Below, piece by piece: positions 6,232 through 6,770 of a DNA stretch of 6,770 bases. This DNA comes from UBA9647 sp049522195 (GTDB lineage Bacteria > Bacteroidota > Ignavibacteria > UBA10030), in the NCBI GenBank assembly GCA_049522195.1, contig JBEKOB010000135.1, positions 1 through 6,770 of the forward strand. The letters run 5' to 3'. Made by a program: the position numbers and the translations under genes. The notes beneath the pieces are model-generated. The model was not told where the DNA came from, did no database searches, and saw only the letters and a list, made by a program, of their open reading frames with translations. The stretch's first letter is position 1. Each line of letters begins with the position of its first letter.

Positions 6232-6770
6232 TCCGAACGGCTTGTCAATGGCTGTCGCCTCCATCCCACCAAGTAAACGACTGCCATCTTCCGTTACGAC
6301 GAAGCAGTCCTCAATCCGAATCCCAAACTCTCCATAGATATAGATTCCCGGCTCGTCACTGAAGGTCATTCCCGGCTGCATCTTAAGCTTGTTCTCTTTG
6401 ACGAGATAGGGGAACTCGTGTCCGTCCATGCCGATCCCGTGACCGAGGCGGTGAGCGAAGTATTTGTATCCTGGTCCATACCCGGCATCTTCAATGACCT
6501 TGCGCGCAGCCCGGTCGACCTCTTCACAGGGAACGCCGGGGCGAGCCGTTTTCAATGCAGCCGATTGAGCTTTCTTCACGATGTCCCATACAGTTCTCTG
6601 CTTGTCTGAAGGCTTACCGAAGACGATGGTACGAGTGACATCCGATTGGTATCCCTCCACACTGCATCCGCCATCTACCATGATCACATCGCCCTCGTGG
6701 AGAGTCCGCTGCGCACGCGAGCCATGCGGGAAGGCGGTACTCAACCCAAACTGCGGCCCGCCGCTTCCTC
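6223..6770 (-). CDS. M24-family metallopeptidase (Xaa-Pro aminopeptidase/dipeptidase type), partial: N-terminus outside window
   Basis: The last 181 residues of a 'pita-bread' metallopeptidase; the frame runs open through the window edge at 6770. The fragment is most of the catalytic domain. Numbering from its first full codon, it has the PHG motif with H15, metal ligands D32 and D43 (VDGG and SDVTRT), H110 in GHGIG, catalytic H117 in GHEFP, metal ligand E139 in DEPGIYI, and E153 in RIEDC. All five metal ligands of the family are present, so it should be active. The order and spacing fit M24B enzymes that release an N-terminal residue before proline or split Xaa-Pro dipeptides in the cytoplasm. 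A TTG at 6744 is not the start: the upstream codons encode GSGGPQFG, which matches the conserved stretch before PHG. The full protein is probably 350-450 residues. Its link to the sugar genes is unclear and it is likely an unrelated neighbour. Confidence 0.9.
   Translation of the reverse strand, partial: GSGGPQFGLSTAFPHGSRAQRTLHEGDVIMVDGGCSVEGYQSDVTRTIVFGKPSDKQRTVWDIVKKAQSAALKTARPGVPCEEVDRAARKVIEDAGYGPGYKYFAHRLGHGIGMDGHEFPYLVKENKLKMQPGMTFSDEPGIYIYGEFGIRIEDCFVVTEDGSRLLGGMEATAIDKPFGEA

Noticed and set aside
6744..6744. TTG as start of the peptidase gene
   Set aside because: The frame continues to the window edge and the upstream residues match the conserved stretch before the PHG motif, so the gene is cut by the window rather than starting here.
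1..6770. CRISPR array, tRNA, rRNA, insertion sequence, toxin-antitoxin or defence system
   Set aside because: No regularly spaced direct repeats of suitable length, no cloverleaf, and no transposase, nuclease or toxin motifs in any frame; the four genes account for nearly all of the window.

Overview
The window carries four protein genes, all on the minus strand, so it reads from right to left. There are no RNA genes, transposases, CRISPR arrays or phage genes. The clearest theme is use of a 6-deoxyhexose (rhamnose or fucose type) together with a secreted glycoside hydrolase. Base composition is roughly balanced. A cleavable signal peptide on a large glycosidase and a clear Shine-Dalgarno site before one gene suggest a heterotrophic, saccharolytic bacterium. 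A Gram-negative of the Bacteroidota/Ignavibacteriota/Acidobacteriota kind is possible, but this is inference only and no marker gene settles it.

Layout in the direction of transcription: (1) positions 6770-6223, the C-terminal catalytic part of an M24-family (Xaa-Pro type) metallopeptidase, cut by the window edge. (2) 6222-6052, a non-coding leader with several small inverted repeats. (3) 6051-3259, a 930-residue exported clan GH-D-like (melibiase/alpha-galactosidase superfamily) hydrolase with an extra beta-rich C-terminal region. (4) 3258-3002, a gap of about 257 bases filled by a nested inverted-repeat element and a small CTAG heptamer repeat. (5) 3001-2237, a stand-alone class II aldolase. 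(6) 2219-30, a fused class II aldolase plus short-chain dehydrogenase of the RhaEW/YuxG type. A perfect 23-base palindrome follows its stop at 1-23.

The two aldolase genes are 17 bases apart, the second has its own strong ribosome binding site, and they are very likely one operon. The fused protein should split L-rhamnulose 1-phosphate into DHAP and L-lactaldehyde and then oxidise the lactaldehyde to lactate with NAD. The isomerase and kinase that would feed it (RhaA, RhaB) are not in the window. The hydrolase may release sugars outside the cytoplasm, but its substrate cannot be read from the sequence. The repeat-filled gap suggests it is transcribed separately from the aldolases.

I found no convincing new defence or mobile system. 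The most interesting items are the tandem aldolases, the divergent active site and C-terminal extension of the glycosidase, and the structured gap between them.
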